Shown here: one piece after another, positions 1 through 7,526 of the stretch | Numbering within the stretch: position 1 is the stretch's first letter | Layout of the letters: each line of letters begins with the position of its first letter | Assembly (NCBI GenBank): GCA_030625995.1 | Contig: DAOUPU010000021.1 | Coordinates: forward strand, 1 to 21,264 | DNA length: 21,264 nt | DNA from: Flavobacteriaceae bacterium | GTDB lineage: Bacteria > Bacteroidota > Bacteroidia > Flavobacteriales > Flavobacteriaceae | Direction of reading: 5' to 3' | The notes under the pieces: model-generated | What the model saw: only the letters and a program-made list of their open reading frames with translations | Told to the model about the DNA's origin: nothing | The model's database searches: none | Program-made: the position numbers and the translations under genes

Positions 1-74
1 AACAAACTGTCCAGGTCTTGTGCCTGAGCAGCTAATCCTACTATTAACATTAAAAAGAAAATTATTTTTCTCAT
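1..74 (-). CDS. N-terminus of an exported protein, possibly BatE (partial)
   Basis: Only the first 24 codons are in the window. They begin at an ATG at 74 and run off the left edge. The translation starts MRKIIFFLMLIVGLAAQAQ and continues DLDSL: a short basic start, a hydrophobic core and an AQA-Q-like cleavage site, so this is a typical Sec signal peptide with the mature protein starting near residue 19. In flavobacterial Bat clusters the gene after batD is commonly batE, an exported TPR/SH3-like protein, and the strand and position fit that. The 363-nt gap to batD is larger than usual in the cluster, and the visible residues carry no diagnostic domain, so batE is only a positional inference. 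It could equally be an unrelated exported protein. Confidence 0.55.
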   Translation of the reverse strand, partial: MRKIIFFLMLIVGLAAQAQDLDSL

Positions 75-437
75 TTATCTATTTTTTCTGAAAACCAAAT
101 TTTGATTCTTTTTAAACTTACCTATTTATATAGACCTGTTATAATTATTTCTTTGAACTTCTCTGATTTGTATTTGTCGATTTCAATATTCACTCTCTTT
201 CACTCTCTCATGGACCAGCCTCAGGCATGATATCTCAGGTCATACTAAAATATTTTTGCTTTTCGCTAATCCCTAACACCTCTTTTGTCTTTCATCATTT
301 TTCTTTTCTCTTTCCTCTTTCCTCTTTTATCTTTTATCTTTTATCTTTCCTCTTTTATCTTTTGTCTTTTCTCTTTTCTCTTTTCTCTTTTCTCTTTTCT
401 CTTTTCTCTTTTCTCTTTAATCTTGTCTTTAATCTCA
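75..437. other. Gap of 363 nt between batD and the next gene
   Basis: No convincing gene lies here. Open frames on the plus strand crossing this stretch translate to almost pure Phe/Leu/Ser runs and simply reflect the pyrimidine-rich repeat. The right half (about 281-424) is a heptanucleotide repeat described separately. The left half (75-280) is ordinary AT-rich sequence that must carry the leader of the minus-strand gene starting at 74. I found no clean TAnnTTTG promoter match in it; the nearest is a TAAGTTTA on the minus strand. Confidence 0.6.
281..424. repeat. Heptanucleotide tandem repeat, about 20 copies
   Basis: The tetramer TCTT recurs at exact 7-nt spacing on the plus strand: at 281 and 288, then (after one degenerate unit at 295) without a break from 302 to 421. 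The three other positions of each heptad vary. The right part, about 369-418, is nearly pure CTCTTTT; the left part mixes units with TTATCTT and TTCCTCTT. Read with the genes, this is a purine-rich AAGA-containing array in the transcript downstream of batD. Length changes by slipped-strand mispairing would be expected. Confidence 0.9.
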
Positions 438-2207
438 TTAAAGCTGTTTATCGATTTTGGCAATTACTTCTTTTGCTTTATCATATTCTTTTTTCATCTC
501 CACATTTGTAAATGGCGTATATCTTGCAAAATCGCAATTATTCAAAACATCACTAAATTCTACTACAGTTTCTGCATCAACTTTTCTATCAAGTAAAATT
601 TCAGATATCTTCTCTTTACTAATTTCTGTTGTTTCAACATGCAGTTTTGCTTTTAGATAATTATGCAGTGCTTTTTCTAAAGCAATATAAAAATCTTCTT
701 TTTTGCCAAGTTGTTTTCTTGCTTGCGATAAATATTTTCTCGCTAATTTATTGGCTTTTCTTCTTTTATTACCAACAACATCATTATCTCTTTTTTCTTT
801 CCTGCTGCCAATAAATATTCCCAGAGGTATAGATATCAACGGCAATAACAATAATAAATAATACAATTTTGAACTGTAGAAGTCCTCCTCTTTCTCTGCG
901 GAAATGAATTCAGATTTTAAATGAATATACCTTATATCATTTTCATTTCCTATAATATCTATTTTGCTTATACTAGTTCCTCCTTCTTCATCCAAAACTT
1001 GTTTTTTGCCTTGCTGAGCATTTAAAATAATGGGTTCAGTTACCACCGAATGGTACTCTTCATCTTTCGGATTGAAATAAGAGAATGATACCGGCGGAAT
1101 TTTAAATTTCCCTCTAAACTGTGGAACAACCGTATATTGATCCGAAATTCGACCACTCATTCCCCTTAAAGTTGTTTTTACATTTTCTTTATGCTCTGGT
1201 TCATAAACTTCCAGTTCCTGAGGTGTTTCTATACCCGGTAGCTTTACTAATTTTAAATTTCCCTTACCTGTTAGTGCAACCATTATTTGCGCCGTTTCAT
1301 TTGCCTTTAACTCGGTTTTGCTTGCCGTAACTGTGAAGTTTAAATCTCCAACAGCCCCATTAAAATTAGCAGGTTTGTTCTTATAAGGCAACTCCTTAAC
1401 ATTAATTATTTTCTTGCCAGAAGTAGCTGTAAAATTAATATCGTTCATTAACATATTCCCAAAAAAATCTCTTCTACCCATGGGTACACCTGCGGTAACC
1501 TCCATTTCCATAGGATCAATAGTCATTTTTCCAGCTTTATGTGGAATTAAAACCATTTTTTTAACCATTGCGTATTTATGGGGGACACCACCATAGGATC
1601 CATTCTTCGATTCCCATCCCTTCACCTCAATATTCTGGTTCCAAAAGCCACTGAAAGAAGGAGACTCCGATTCACGAGCATTTCGAACATTTACTTTATT
1701 TATATTTACATATAGCTTATAAATAACCGAGATACTCTCTCCGACATATGGATTTGTATTAGAAATTTCAGCCACTAAATGTATGTTTTGAGAGGCTAAA
1801 AATCTTGGGTCATCCGGATCTTCCGGAATATCAATTGCATCGATAACAGAAACTCTTACCGTGTTCGTTTTAATTATTTGCCCATCATAAGTAATGCTGG
1901 CAGATGGAATTGTAAATGTGCCTTTTAACGTAGGTTGAATTACATAGGAGTACGTTAATTTATAGGTCGTTCTTCCATTAATTGAAGAAAAACTAGTGGA
2001 TTGAGTTGGACCGGCCAACACCTTAAAATTATTGAAATCCGGGGGAGTGAAATCATCAGCTCCCTGTTTATTTATTGAAAATTCAATCCTTAATCGCTCA
2101 TTCAAACCCAATTGCGTTTTACTTACTGTAGTTTTAAATGTAACCTGAGCAAGCACAGCTTGTGTGAATAATAATAAAATTAATATGTTGAAATATTTTC
2201 CTTTCAT
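438..2207 (-). CDS. batD: BatD, exported membrane-anchored Bat-cluster protein
   Basis: The 589-residue product matches the BatD (oxygen tolerance) family in length and layout. A signal peptide (MKGKYFNILILLLFTQAVLA, cleavage before Gln21) is followed by a long beta-rich region typical of BatD (about 21-430). A single membrane helix lies at about 442-465, rich in Leu and Ile and followed by SRKEKR, which places the C-terminal 120 residues, helical and Lys/Glu-rich, in the cytoplasm. The large domain should face the periplasm beside BatA and BatB. The family's biochemical role is not settled; it is linked to aerotolerance and stress fitness through Bat cluster work. The start is the ATG preceding the signal peptide, 65 nt after batC, in one co-directional run with the rest of the cluster. 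Confidence 0.93.
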   Translation of the reverse strand: MKGKYFNILILLLFTQAVLAQVTFKTTVSKTQLGLNERLRIEFSINKQGADDFTPPDFNNFKVLAGPTQSTSFSSINGRTTYKLTYSYVIQPTLKGTFTIPSASITYDGQIIKTNTVRVSVIDAIDIPEDPDDPRFLASQNIHLVAEISNTNPYVGESISVIYKLYVNINKVNVRNARESESPSFSGFWNQNIEVKGWESKNGSYGGVPHKYAMVKKMVLIPHKAGKMTIDPMEMEVTAGVPMGRRDFFGNMLMNDINFTATSGKKIINVKELPYKNKPANFNGAVGDLNFTVTASKTELKANETAQIMVALTGKGNLKLVKLPGIETPQELEVYEPEHKENVKTTLRGMSGRISDQYTVVPQFRGKFKIPPVSFSYFNPKDEEYHSVVTEPIILNAQQGKKQVLDEEGGTSISKIDIIGNENDIRYIHLKSEFISAEKEEDFYSSKLYYLLLLLPLISIPLGIFIGSRKEKRDNDVVGNKRRKANKLARKYLSQARKQLGKKEDFYIALEKALHNYLKAKLHVETTEISKEKISEILLDRKVDAETVVEFSDVLNNCDFARYTPFTNVEMKKEYDKAKEVIAKIDKQL

Positions 2208-2214
2208 TTTAATT

Positions 2215-2260
2215 ATTCAATCTTTCATCATTCAATCTTGTAATCTTTTAATAATTCAAT
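2215..2260. repeat. Short direct repeats in the batC-batD gap
   Basis: ATTCAATC occurs at 2215-2222 and 2230-2237, exactly 15 nt apart, with a related TGTAATC at 2239-2245 and ATTCAAT at 2254-2260. On the transcribed strand these read GATTGAAT-type units spaced 7-8 nt apart, immediately upstream of the batD start. The pattern resembles the short-period repeats in other gaps of this cluster. No function can be read from the sequence. Confidence 0.7.
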
Positions 2261-2272
2261 TTTCTCTTAATG

Positions 2273-3127
2273 CTACCAATCTTTTTCCTGCTTCACTTTT
2301 TTACCGCTCGCCTTTTTGGCATTTACCTTCTTCTGCGTTTTATTTTCCTCATTATTCATTGCTTCCAGAAGCTGCTGAATTTGTTGTTGACTTAACTTAT
2401 TAGGTTCAGGTTTTGGTGGCTGCTTGTTCTCCTGTTCGTTATCTCCTCCTTTATCTTGATCTTGCTTATCCTTGTTATCCTCTCCTTTGTCTTGCTCTTG
2501 ATCTTTTTTATCTTCATCTCCCTCTTCTTCTTTATTCTCACTGTTTTGATCCTTCTTGTCCTCTTCTTTCTCCTTATCTTTATCTTTGTTGTCCTTGTTA
2601 TCTTTATTGTCCTTATTGTCTTTATTCTCCTGATTTTGTTCCTTTTTCAACAAATCCTGTGCCAGGGCCAAATTATATCTCGTTTCATCATCTATTGGAT
2701 TCAATCTTAAAGAGTTTTTAAATGCAGAAACGGCTTTTGCATATTGCTTTTCCTTCAACAAAACATTTCCAATATTATGAAATGACTGTGCTTTAAACTC
2801 CTTATCATCCGTTGTTTTTGCTACCAATTCATACCCAGGGAGTGATTCCTTGAATTTATCCTGAGAATACATAGAGTTAGAAAGGTTATAATATGCGGTT
2901 TTATAATTTTGGTTTTGCTGCAAGGCCTTCTTATATTTAGCTTCTGCATCCGCATATTTTTTTTCCTTATACAAATCATTACCTTTTCGCAAGACCTGTT
3001 TATCTGCCAATTTTATCTTAATCTCTTCTTGTGGCTCTACCTTAGAACCTTGTTGTTGACCCTGTTGTTGCTCCTGAGCAAAAACTAAAAAAGGCAAGAA
3101 AAACAATATGTATAAGTGTCTTTTCAT
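2273..3127 (-). CDS. batC: BatC, exported TPR protein of the Bat cluster
   Basis: The protein has a signal peptide (MKRHLYILFFLPFLVFA, then QEQQQ). At least three TPR-type helical pairs follow at about residues 45-165 (GNDLYKEKKYADAEAKYKKAL; SFHNIGNVLLKEKQYAKAVS), then a highly charged linker with NKD triplets, and a C-terminal block (LSQQQIQQLLEAMNNEE, then lysine-rich to the terminal EKDW). As I recall the family, that block is conserved at the end of flavobacterial BatC proteins. TPRs suggest a protein-binding scaffold in the periplasm. I prefer the ATG at 3127, giving 284 residues: it lies just past the batB stop, has GAGG six nucleotides upstream, and opens directly into the signal peptide. 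An ATG at 3139 would add MRIK and overlap batB by 11 nt. Confidence 0.9.
   Translation of the reverse strand: MKRHLYILFFLPFLVFAQEQQQGQQQGSKVEPQEEIKIKLADKQVLRKGNDLYKEKKYADAEAKYKKALQQNQNYKTAYYNLSNSMYSQDKFKESLPGYELVAKTTDDKEFKAQSFHNIGNVLLKEKQYAKAVSAFKNSLRLNPIDDETRYNLALAQDLLKKEQNQENKDNKDNKDNKDNKDKDKEKEEDKKDQNSENKEEEGDEDKKDQEQDKGEDNKDKQDQDKGGDNEQENKQPPKPEPNKLSQQQIQQLLEAMNNEENKTQKKVNAKKASGKKVKQEKDW
2582..2626 (-). repeat. Coding 9-nt repeat (five Asn-Lys-Asp units) in batC
   Basis: Five consecutive NKD triplets are encoded here, followed by KDKDKEKEED and further Asp/Glu/Lys/Gln-rich sequence to about 2415. Codons vary between units (AAT/AAC, AAA/AAG, GAC/GAT), so the array is not a freshly expanded DNA repeat. 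The segment forms a disordered, charge-rich linker between the TPR domain and the conserved C-terminal block. Confidence 0.85.
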
Positions 3128-3128
3128 C

Positions 3129-4163
3129 TTAATCCTCATTAAACAGATTTAATTTTTGAACCCATTTTGTCTTTTTATTCAATAAAAATATATCCAAAAT
3201 TAAAAATAATAATCCCAAACCAATAAACCATTGAAATTGATCCTTATAATCTGAATATTGCTTGGTTTCGAATTCTTTTTTATCGGCTTTTAACAATAAT
3301 TCTTCAATAACATCAATAGTTTTTGAAGTGTTATTTCCATAGATATATTTTCCTTTCCCATTCTGTGCAATATCCTTTAATGTTGCAACATCAAGCTTGG
3401 TAATTACAACTTCATCCTCCTTATCTTTTTTATATCCTAAAAGTTTTCCATTTCGTTTTATAGGAATTGGACCTCCTTTATTAGTTCCTATACCAATAGT
3501 ATAGGTAATAATTCCTTCATTCAATATTTCCTTGGCCACTGCACTAGAATTCTTTTCATGATCTTCTCCATCCGAAATAATAAATAAAAATCTATTCGTT
3601 TGCGTATCGTCATCAAAATAGGTCTTGGCCAATTTGAGCGCTTCATTAATTGCAGTACCTTGTGACGAAACCATATCCGGATACGCATTTTGAAGAAACA
3701 TTTTGGCAGATGCATGATCTGTTGTAATGGGCAATAAAGGATAAGCACTACCAGCATAAATAATTATACCCACACGGTCACTACCTAATTTATCTACAAT
3801 TTTTGTGATTATTTGCTTTGATTTTTCTAATCGATTAGGAGCAATATCTTCAGCCAACATACTCTTAGAAACATCCAAAGCGAAAACAATATCGACCCCT
3901 TCTCGTTTAATTGTCTTCAGCTGTGTTCCCATCTTAGGATTTACCATTGCAATTATCAAAAAAGATAATCCTATAGCTATTACAACAATTTTTAGCGTAG
4001 GTTTAAACTTGGACTTTTGAGGACTCAATTTATCAAACAAAGCCAAATCTGCAAATTTTCGTTGCTTATGCCGTTTCCATATAGCAACCAAGATGTACAT
4101 AACCACTAAAATAGCTATGGCTATGAATAGATAAAAATATTTTGGTTCTTCTAATTGATACAT
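3129..4163 (-). CDS. batB: BatB, membrane-anchored VWA-domain protein
   Basis: This 344-residue protein has two N-terminal membrane helices (about 9-29 and 56-74), a von Willebrand factor A domain (about 90-290) and a C-terminal membrane helix (about 311-330). The metal-ion-dependent adhesion site looks intact: D97-x-S99-x-S101 in DVSKSM, Thr170 in GTAINEAL and Asp198 in ISDGED. The VWA domain should bind a divalent cation and a protein ligand; by analogy with MoxR-VWA pairs the ligand may be MoxR or its client. BatA, a paralogue, lies upstream but is separated by 462 nt containing a decayed gene, whereas batC follows directly. The start is the only sensible ATG before the first helix. Confidence 0.94.
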   Translation of the reverse strand: MYQLEEPKYFYLFIAIAILVVMYILVAIWKRHKQRKFADLALFDKLSPQKSKFKPTLKIVVIAIGLSFLIIAMVNPKMGTQLKTIKREGVDIVFALDVSKSMLAEDIAPNRLEKSKQIITKIVDKLGSDRVGIIIYAGSAYPLLPITTDHASAKMFLQNAYPDMVSSQGTAINEALKLAKTYFDDDTQTNRFLFIISDGEDHEKNSSAVAKEILNEGIITYTIGIGTNKGGPIPIKRNGKLLGYKKDKEDEVVITKLDVATLKDIAQNGKGKYIYGNNTSKTIDVIEELLLKADKKEFETKQYSDYKDQFQWFIGLGLLFLILDIFLLNKKTKWVQKLNLFNED

Positions 4164-4170
4164 TTTTCCA

Positions 4171-4202
4171 ATGTTGAATTGTTTAATTGCAGAATTGTCT
4201 AA
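4171..4202 (-). repeat. Octamer repeat array, left flank of the four-helix-bundle remnant
   Basis: Read on the minus strand from 4202 down to 4171, four consecutive octamers are TTAGACAA, TTCTGCAA, TTAAACAA and TTCAACAT, with the pattern TTnnnCAA in the first three. The array sits between the remnant's 3' end and the batB start. It has the opposite orientation to the related array at 4583-4614, with which it shares the unit TTAAACAA exactly. Confidence 0.8.
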
Positions 4203-4206
4203 CTGC

Positions 4207-4565
4207 TTATTTTAATTGTGACTTTCGTAAAGCATTTAACATATTTGATATTTTATAAATTTGTTTTCTACTTTCTAAATAATCCTCTTCGCTAATAAAA
4301 TTTAATTCTTTTGATATTAATAATTGATTAAATCCTCCATTGTTGAACTATATGCTATAGTTGAAAAATGTGTTTTGTCTTTATTTGTATTCCTTAATGT
4401 TCCTTCCGCCAAATTTGAAGAAATTGAGATTGAAGCTCTTCTAAGTTGACTTATTAATCCAAACTTTTCCGTACTTGGGAAATTATCAGTCAGTTTATAA
4501 ATTACTTTTACTAACAATATTGATTCCTTCCAAACTTCCAATTTTTCAAATGAAAAGACATACAT
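4207..4565 (-). pseudogene. Frameshifted four-helix-bundle (S23/IVP-like) protein gene
   Basis: An ATG at 4565 opens a frame whose protein (MYVFSFEKLEVWKESILLV; later FGLISQLRRASISISSNLAEG) is a clear member of the small four-helix-bundle family that includes 23S rRNA intervening-sequence proteins. That frame stops at 4317 after 82 residues, short of the family's usual 110-120. The rest of a family-like sequence lies directly downstream in another frame: NQLLISKELNFISEEDY, then the C-terminal NALRKSQLK and a TAA at 4209-4207. Restoring one base at about 4327-4331 (TTAAT to TTAAAT on the coding strand) joins both parts into one 119-residue protein. It lies between batA and batB on the same strand, flanked by inverted octamer arrays. 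It may be a recent pseudogene, a sequencing error, or (least likely) a truncated but functional product. Confidence 0.85.
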
Positions 4566-4582
4566 ATTATTTTTTCTAATTA

Positions 4583-4614
4583 TTGCACAATTGCACGATT
4601 AAACAAATAAACAA
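4583..4614 (+). repeat. Octamer repeat array, right flank of the four-helix-bundle remnant
   Basis: Four consecutive octamers on the plus strand are TTGCACAA, TTGCACGA, TTAAACAA and ATAAACAA. The array lies between the batA stop and the start of the four-helix-bundle gene. It is inverted relative to the array at 4171-4202, so the two bracket the gene like degenerate terminal repeats. Confidence 0.8.
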
Positions 4615-4625
4615 CTACCACTATA

Positions 4626-5627
4626 CTAAATAAAACTTCTATAAACAGTAAATCGTAAAAGCATCTCTACCATTACTAAAAATGCTGCTAAAAAAACTAA
4701 AGCACGATATCTTTCCTGGTAATTGTAATACTTAAATTCTTCAATTTCTGTTTTCTCCAATTTATTTATTTCGTTATAAATAGATTCTAGTTTTTTATTA
4801 TCCGTTGCTCTAAAGTATTTGCCATCGGTTTCTGTCGCAATATATTGTAGCAGCTTTTCATCAATTTCAACAGGTGCATTCCTAAAAATTAATTTTCCAT
4901 TCAGATCTTTCGCTACAGGAAACAAAGCCGTTCCATTGGTTCCTAATCCAATAGTATACACTTTAATATTTAGTCCTTTAGCCAATTCTGTAGCCGTCTT
5001 TGGATCAACAAATCCTGAATTATTAACCCCGTCGGTCAGCAAAATAATTACCTTACTTTTGGCTTTGCTGTCCTTCAACCTGTTTACTGCTGATCCCAGG
5101 CCCATTCCAATGGCTGTTCCATCTTCAATTTGTCCCCATTTTATTTTATTGATGGTATTTACTACGATCGATTTATCACTTGTTATTGGTGTTTGGGTAT
5201 AACTCTCTCCTGCATAAACCACTATTCCTATACGATCATTTGGGCGTTTATTTACAAATTTTATAGCTACAGTTTTCAAAGCCTCTAATCTATTTGGTTT
5301 CAGATCTTTTGCAAGCATGCTTGCTGAAACATCAATAGCCATAACAATATCTATCCCTCTGGTAGTTTTTGTTCTTTGACTAACTTCAACATTTCTAGGT
5401 CTGGCTAAAGCAATTATAAGTAAGGCAACTGCCAATAAGCGAAGCAGATAAAGTAAAGGTTTCAATCTTGCAAAGATGTCTTGCTTAACAAATCCTTTGG
5501 TGCTCGCCATTTTTAGAGTAGCACCATCCTTCTTGATTGTAAAGAAATACCACGCTGCCAATATGGGTATAACTAAAAGCAACCATAAAAACCCTGGATT
5601 AGTAAATTCTAAGTTATTGCCCATCAT
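4626..5627 (-). CDS. batA: BatA, membrane-anchored VWA-domain protein
   Basis: This 333-residue protein has the BatA layout: an N-terminal aerotolerance-regulator region with helices at about 12-30 and 57-75, a VWA domain (about 92-290) and a C-terminal helix (about 309-328). The metal site is complete: D99-x-S101-x-S103 in DVSASM, Thr171 in DGTAIGMG and Asp199 in LLTDGVNN. BatA and BatB are paralogues that probably assemble in the inner membrane and are acted on by MoxR. The first ATG (5627) overlaps the upstream gene by 14 nt; a second ATG follows at once at 5624. The overlap implies tight co-transcription and probably translational coupling with the upstream membrane protein. Confidence 0.95.
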   Translation of the reverse strand: MMGNNLEFTNPGFLWLLLVIPILAAWYFFTIKKDGATLKMASTKGFVKQDIFARLKPLLYLLRLLAVALLIIALARPRNVEVSQRTKTTRGIDIVMAIDVSASMLAKDLKPNRLEALKTVAIKFVNKRPNDRIGIVVYAGESYTQTPITSDKSIVVNTINKIKWGQIEDGTAIGMGLGSAVNRLKDSKAKSKVIILLTDGVNNSGFVDPKTATELAKGLNIKVYTIGLGTNGTALFPVAKDLNGKLIFRNAPVEIDEKLLQYIATETDGKYFRATDNKKLESIYNEINKLEKTEIEEFKYYNYQERYRALVFLAAFLVMVEMLLRFTVYRSFI

Positions 5628-6606
5628 CTTCTTCAGTATTTTTTTCCTTAGTCTTAGGATGCAAATTATCTATTATTACCTCCGCACTATTTCTGTGCGT
5701 TTCTATTTCATCAATTAATGGTTTTGATTTTGCAAATTTCACAAGATCAGCTTCTTGCAGTAACTTTTGTAATTTTTTTATTGTTTCTTCCGGAATATTC
5801 AACTTACTACTAGAATTAAAATCTGTTATTGTTTCGAGTAGTTCGTCCGTTGTGGATTCCAGAGCCGGAATATTCATTTCACGCTCTATAAACGTCCTAA
5901 CAATATCCGTTAACTCCACATAATACAATTTGATCTTATTCTCCTCCAGCAATTTCTTACTGTCCAGTTCTTTCAATCTTTGTTTTGCCATGTCAAAAGG
6001 AGGAATTCTATTTATTCTTTCATAGTGTTTTACCTTATCTCTTAAAACAAAATACAATATCACAGCTATAACTATCAACAATACCAAAAGCCACCAATAC
6101 TCAGAAAGAATATCACCAAAGGTATACGGCTCGTTTCTGATCTCCTTTATAGTATACATTGGCTGTTTGATCGTGTCTACTGCAACCGTTGCAACATCAA
6201 TAATTACGGACTCCGTTAAGAATTTTTTATTTCGAATAAATACCGTTTGACTCGGTAGCACATACCTGCCACTATCGAAACTCGTAAGAGCATATTTTTT
6301 GATCAATCTATTTTTGAGAGAATCTATTTCAAAAGATTCAACAACCTCAATTCTTTTAAGGCTATCCAAAATGAGCTTAGAAAATTGTACCTCATCGGTC
6401 TCATTTACTATGATCTGATATTGCATTTGCTCACCGATCCGTATGCGGGTCGTGTCAATTTCCGTACTTACTTGAGAAAAACCCAAAAACCCAAGTAAGA
6501 TAAAAGTAAAAAACAAGTAAAATTTCAAATATCCATACCCAAAAGACCTCCGTATAATTCCGTAGAATTTATCGGTTGAACCTTGTATAGAACAGATCTT
6601 CTTCAT
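5614..6606 (-). CDS. Bat-cluster membrane protein of unknown function
   Basis: The product has a hydrophobic export segment (KFYLFFTFILLGFLGFSQ, about 28-45) and a periplasmic region of about 120 residues rich in beta-type sequence, resembling a small BatD-like or DUF4381-like domain. A membrane helix at about 172-190 (WWLLVLLIVIAVILYFVL) is followed by a cytoplasmic helical domain, where FDMAKQRLKEL and YYVELTDIVRTFIERE are typical of the proteins found between DUF58 and batA in flavobacterial Bat clusters. The ATG at 6606 leaves an unusually long 27-residue lead before the hydrophobic core. A TTG at 6528 would give a textbook signal peptide and may be the true start. It overlaps batA by 14 nt. 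No enzymatic motif is visible. Confidence 0.85.
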   Translation of the reverse strand: MKKICSIQGSTDKFYGIIRRSFGYGYLKFYLFFTFILLGFLGFSQVSTEIDTTRIRIGEQMQYQIIVNETDEVQFSKLILDSLKRIEVVESFEIDSLKNRLIKKYALTSFDSGRYVLPSQTVFIRNKKFLTESVIIDVATVAVDTIKQPMYTIKEIRNEPYTFGDILSEYWWLLVLLIVIAVILYFVLRDKVKHYERINRIPPFDMAKQRLKELDSKKLLEENKIKLYYVELTDIVRTFIEREMNIPALESTTDELLETITDFNSSSKLNIPEETIKKLQKLLQEADLVKFAKSKPLIDEIETHRNSAEVIIDNLHPKTKEKNTEEDDGQ

Positions 6607-6651
6607 TTTATTTTTTTTATCAAATTTCTCGAATGCAATAATCTCAATGCA

Positions 6652-7518
6652 CTAATTTCTTCTTTTAAAATATCCTAATAATTTTTTTACATAGCTCTCA
6701 TCAATTCGGCTGCTAATTATTCCAGAGCCACTTTTTGTAAATGCATTCTCAAAATAATCGACCATTTTTAGATAATTAGCTCTATAATTATTACGAATTG
6801 CTTTTGAATTTGTATTGACCAAGATCACATTTCCACTTTCTGCATCCTTCATTGGAACCATTCCTATTTTAGGTATCTCGGTTTCATATTTATCATAAAT
6901 TCTAAAGCCTGTGACATCATGTTTTTTACCAACTATTTTCAAGGCATTGTCATATTTATCATCCATAAAGTCAGAAAGAATAAAAACAATGGCTTTCTTT
7001 TTCATAACATTTGACAGATATCTCAGAGCATGTGTCAGATCAGTTTTCTTACTTTTTCCCTTAAATTCTATTAGCTCACGAATAATTCTTAAAACGTGTG
7101 TTTTTCCTTTGCTAGGCGGGATGAACAATTCTATTTCATCCGAAAAAAGTAACAATCCAACTTTGTCATTATTCTGTATTGCCGAAAAGGCCAAAGTTGC
7201 ACTGATCTCGGCTATCAGATCATGCTTAAATTGTTGTGTAGTGCCAAAGAACTCAGAACCGCTTATATCCACCATCAACATCATGGTTAACTCTCTTTCC
7301 TCCTCAAAAACTTTTACGTATGGTTCATTGTATCTGGCAGTCACATTCCAATCAATTGATCTAATATCATCTCCGAATTGATATTGGCGAACCTCAGAAA
7401 AAGTCATCCCTCTTCCCTTAAATGAACTGTGATATTCACCTGAGAATATATGATCAGACAAGCGTCTTGTCTTGATTTCAATTTTACGAACTTTTTTGAG
7501 TATATCTTTGGTATCCAT
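6652..7518 (-). CDS. DUF58 domain protein of the Bat cluster
   Basis: The 288-residue product is a cytoplasmic DUF58 protein. The signature region GRGMTFSEVRQYQFGDDIR, followed by SIDWNVTAR, lies at residues 36-62. A VWA-like fold follows, with a partial metal site in VDISGS (Asp84 to Ser88). No membrane segment is present. DUF58 proteins accompany MoxR ATPases in many bacteria and are thought to be their partners or clients; the exact role is unknown. The ATG at 7518 (MDTKDILKKVRKIEI) is chosen because it matches the usual start of flavobacterial homologues. A TTG two codons upstream is also in frame. It follows moxR after a repeat-filled gap of 94 nt. Confidence 0.93.
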   Translation of the reverse strand: MDTKDILKKVRKIEIKTRRLSDHIFSGEYHSSFKGRGMTFSEVRQYQFGDDIRSIDWNVTARYNEPYVKVFEEERELTMMLMVDISGSEFFGTTQQFKHDLIAEISATLAFSAIQNNDKVGLLLFSDEIELFIPPSKGKTHVLRIIRELIEFKGKSKKTDLTHALRYLSNVMKKKAIVFILSDFMDDKYDNALKIVGKKHDVTGFRIYDKYETEIPKIGMVPMKDAESGNVILVNTNSKAIRNNYRANYLKMVDYFENAFTKSGSGIISSRIDESYVKKLLGYFKRRN

Positions 7519-7526
7519 TTTCAAGT

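Noticed and set aside
281..424. CRISPR-like array
   Set aside because: Repeat unit is 7 nt with no spacers, and no cas genes are present.
227..596. Overlapping plus-strand open frames rich in Phe, Leu and Ser
   Set aside because: They are translations of the heptanucleotide pyrimidine repeat and the antisense of the batD end, with no domain-like sequence.
2413..2721. Plus-strand open frames opposite batC with long hydrophobic runs
   Set aside because: They are the antisense of the charged Lys/Asp-rich linker of BatC. Hydrophobic codons are the expected complement of Lys/Asp/Glu codons.
4317..4565. A complete 82-residue four-helix-bundle gene
   Set aside because: The family is usually 110-120 residues, and the missing C-terminus is present in a shifted frame directly downstream, so a frameshifted gene explains it better.
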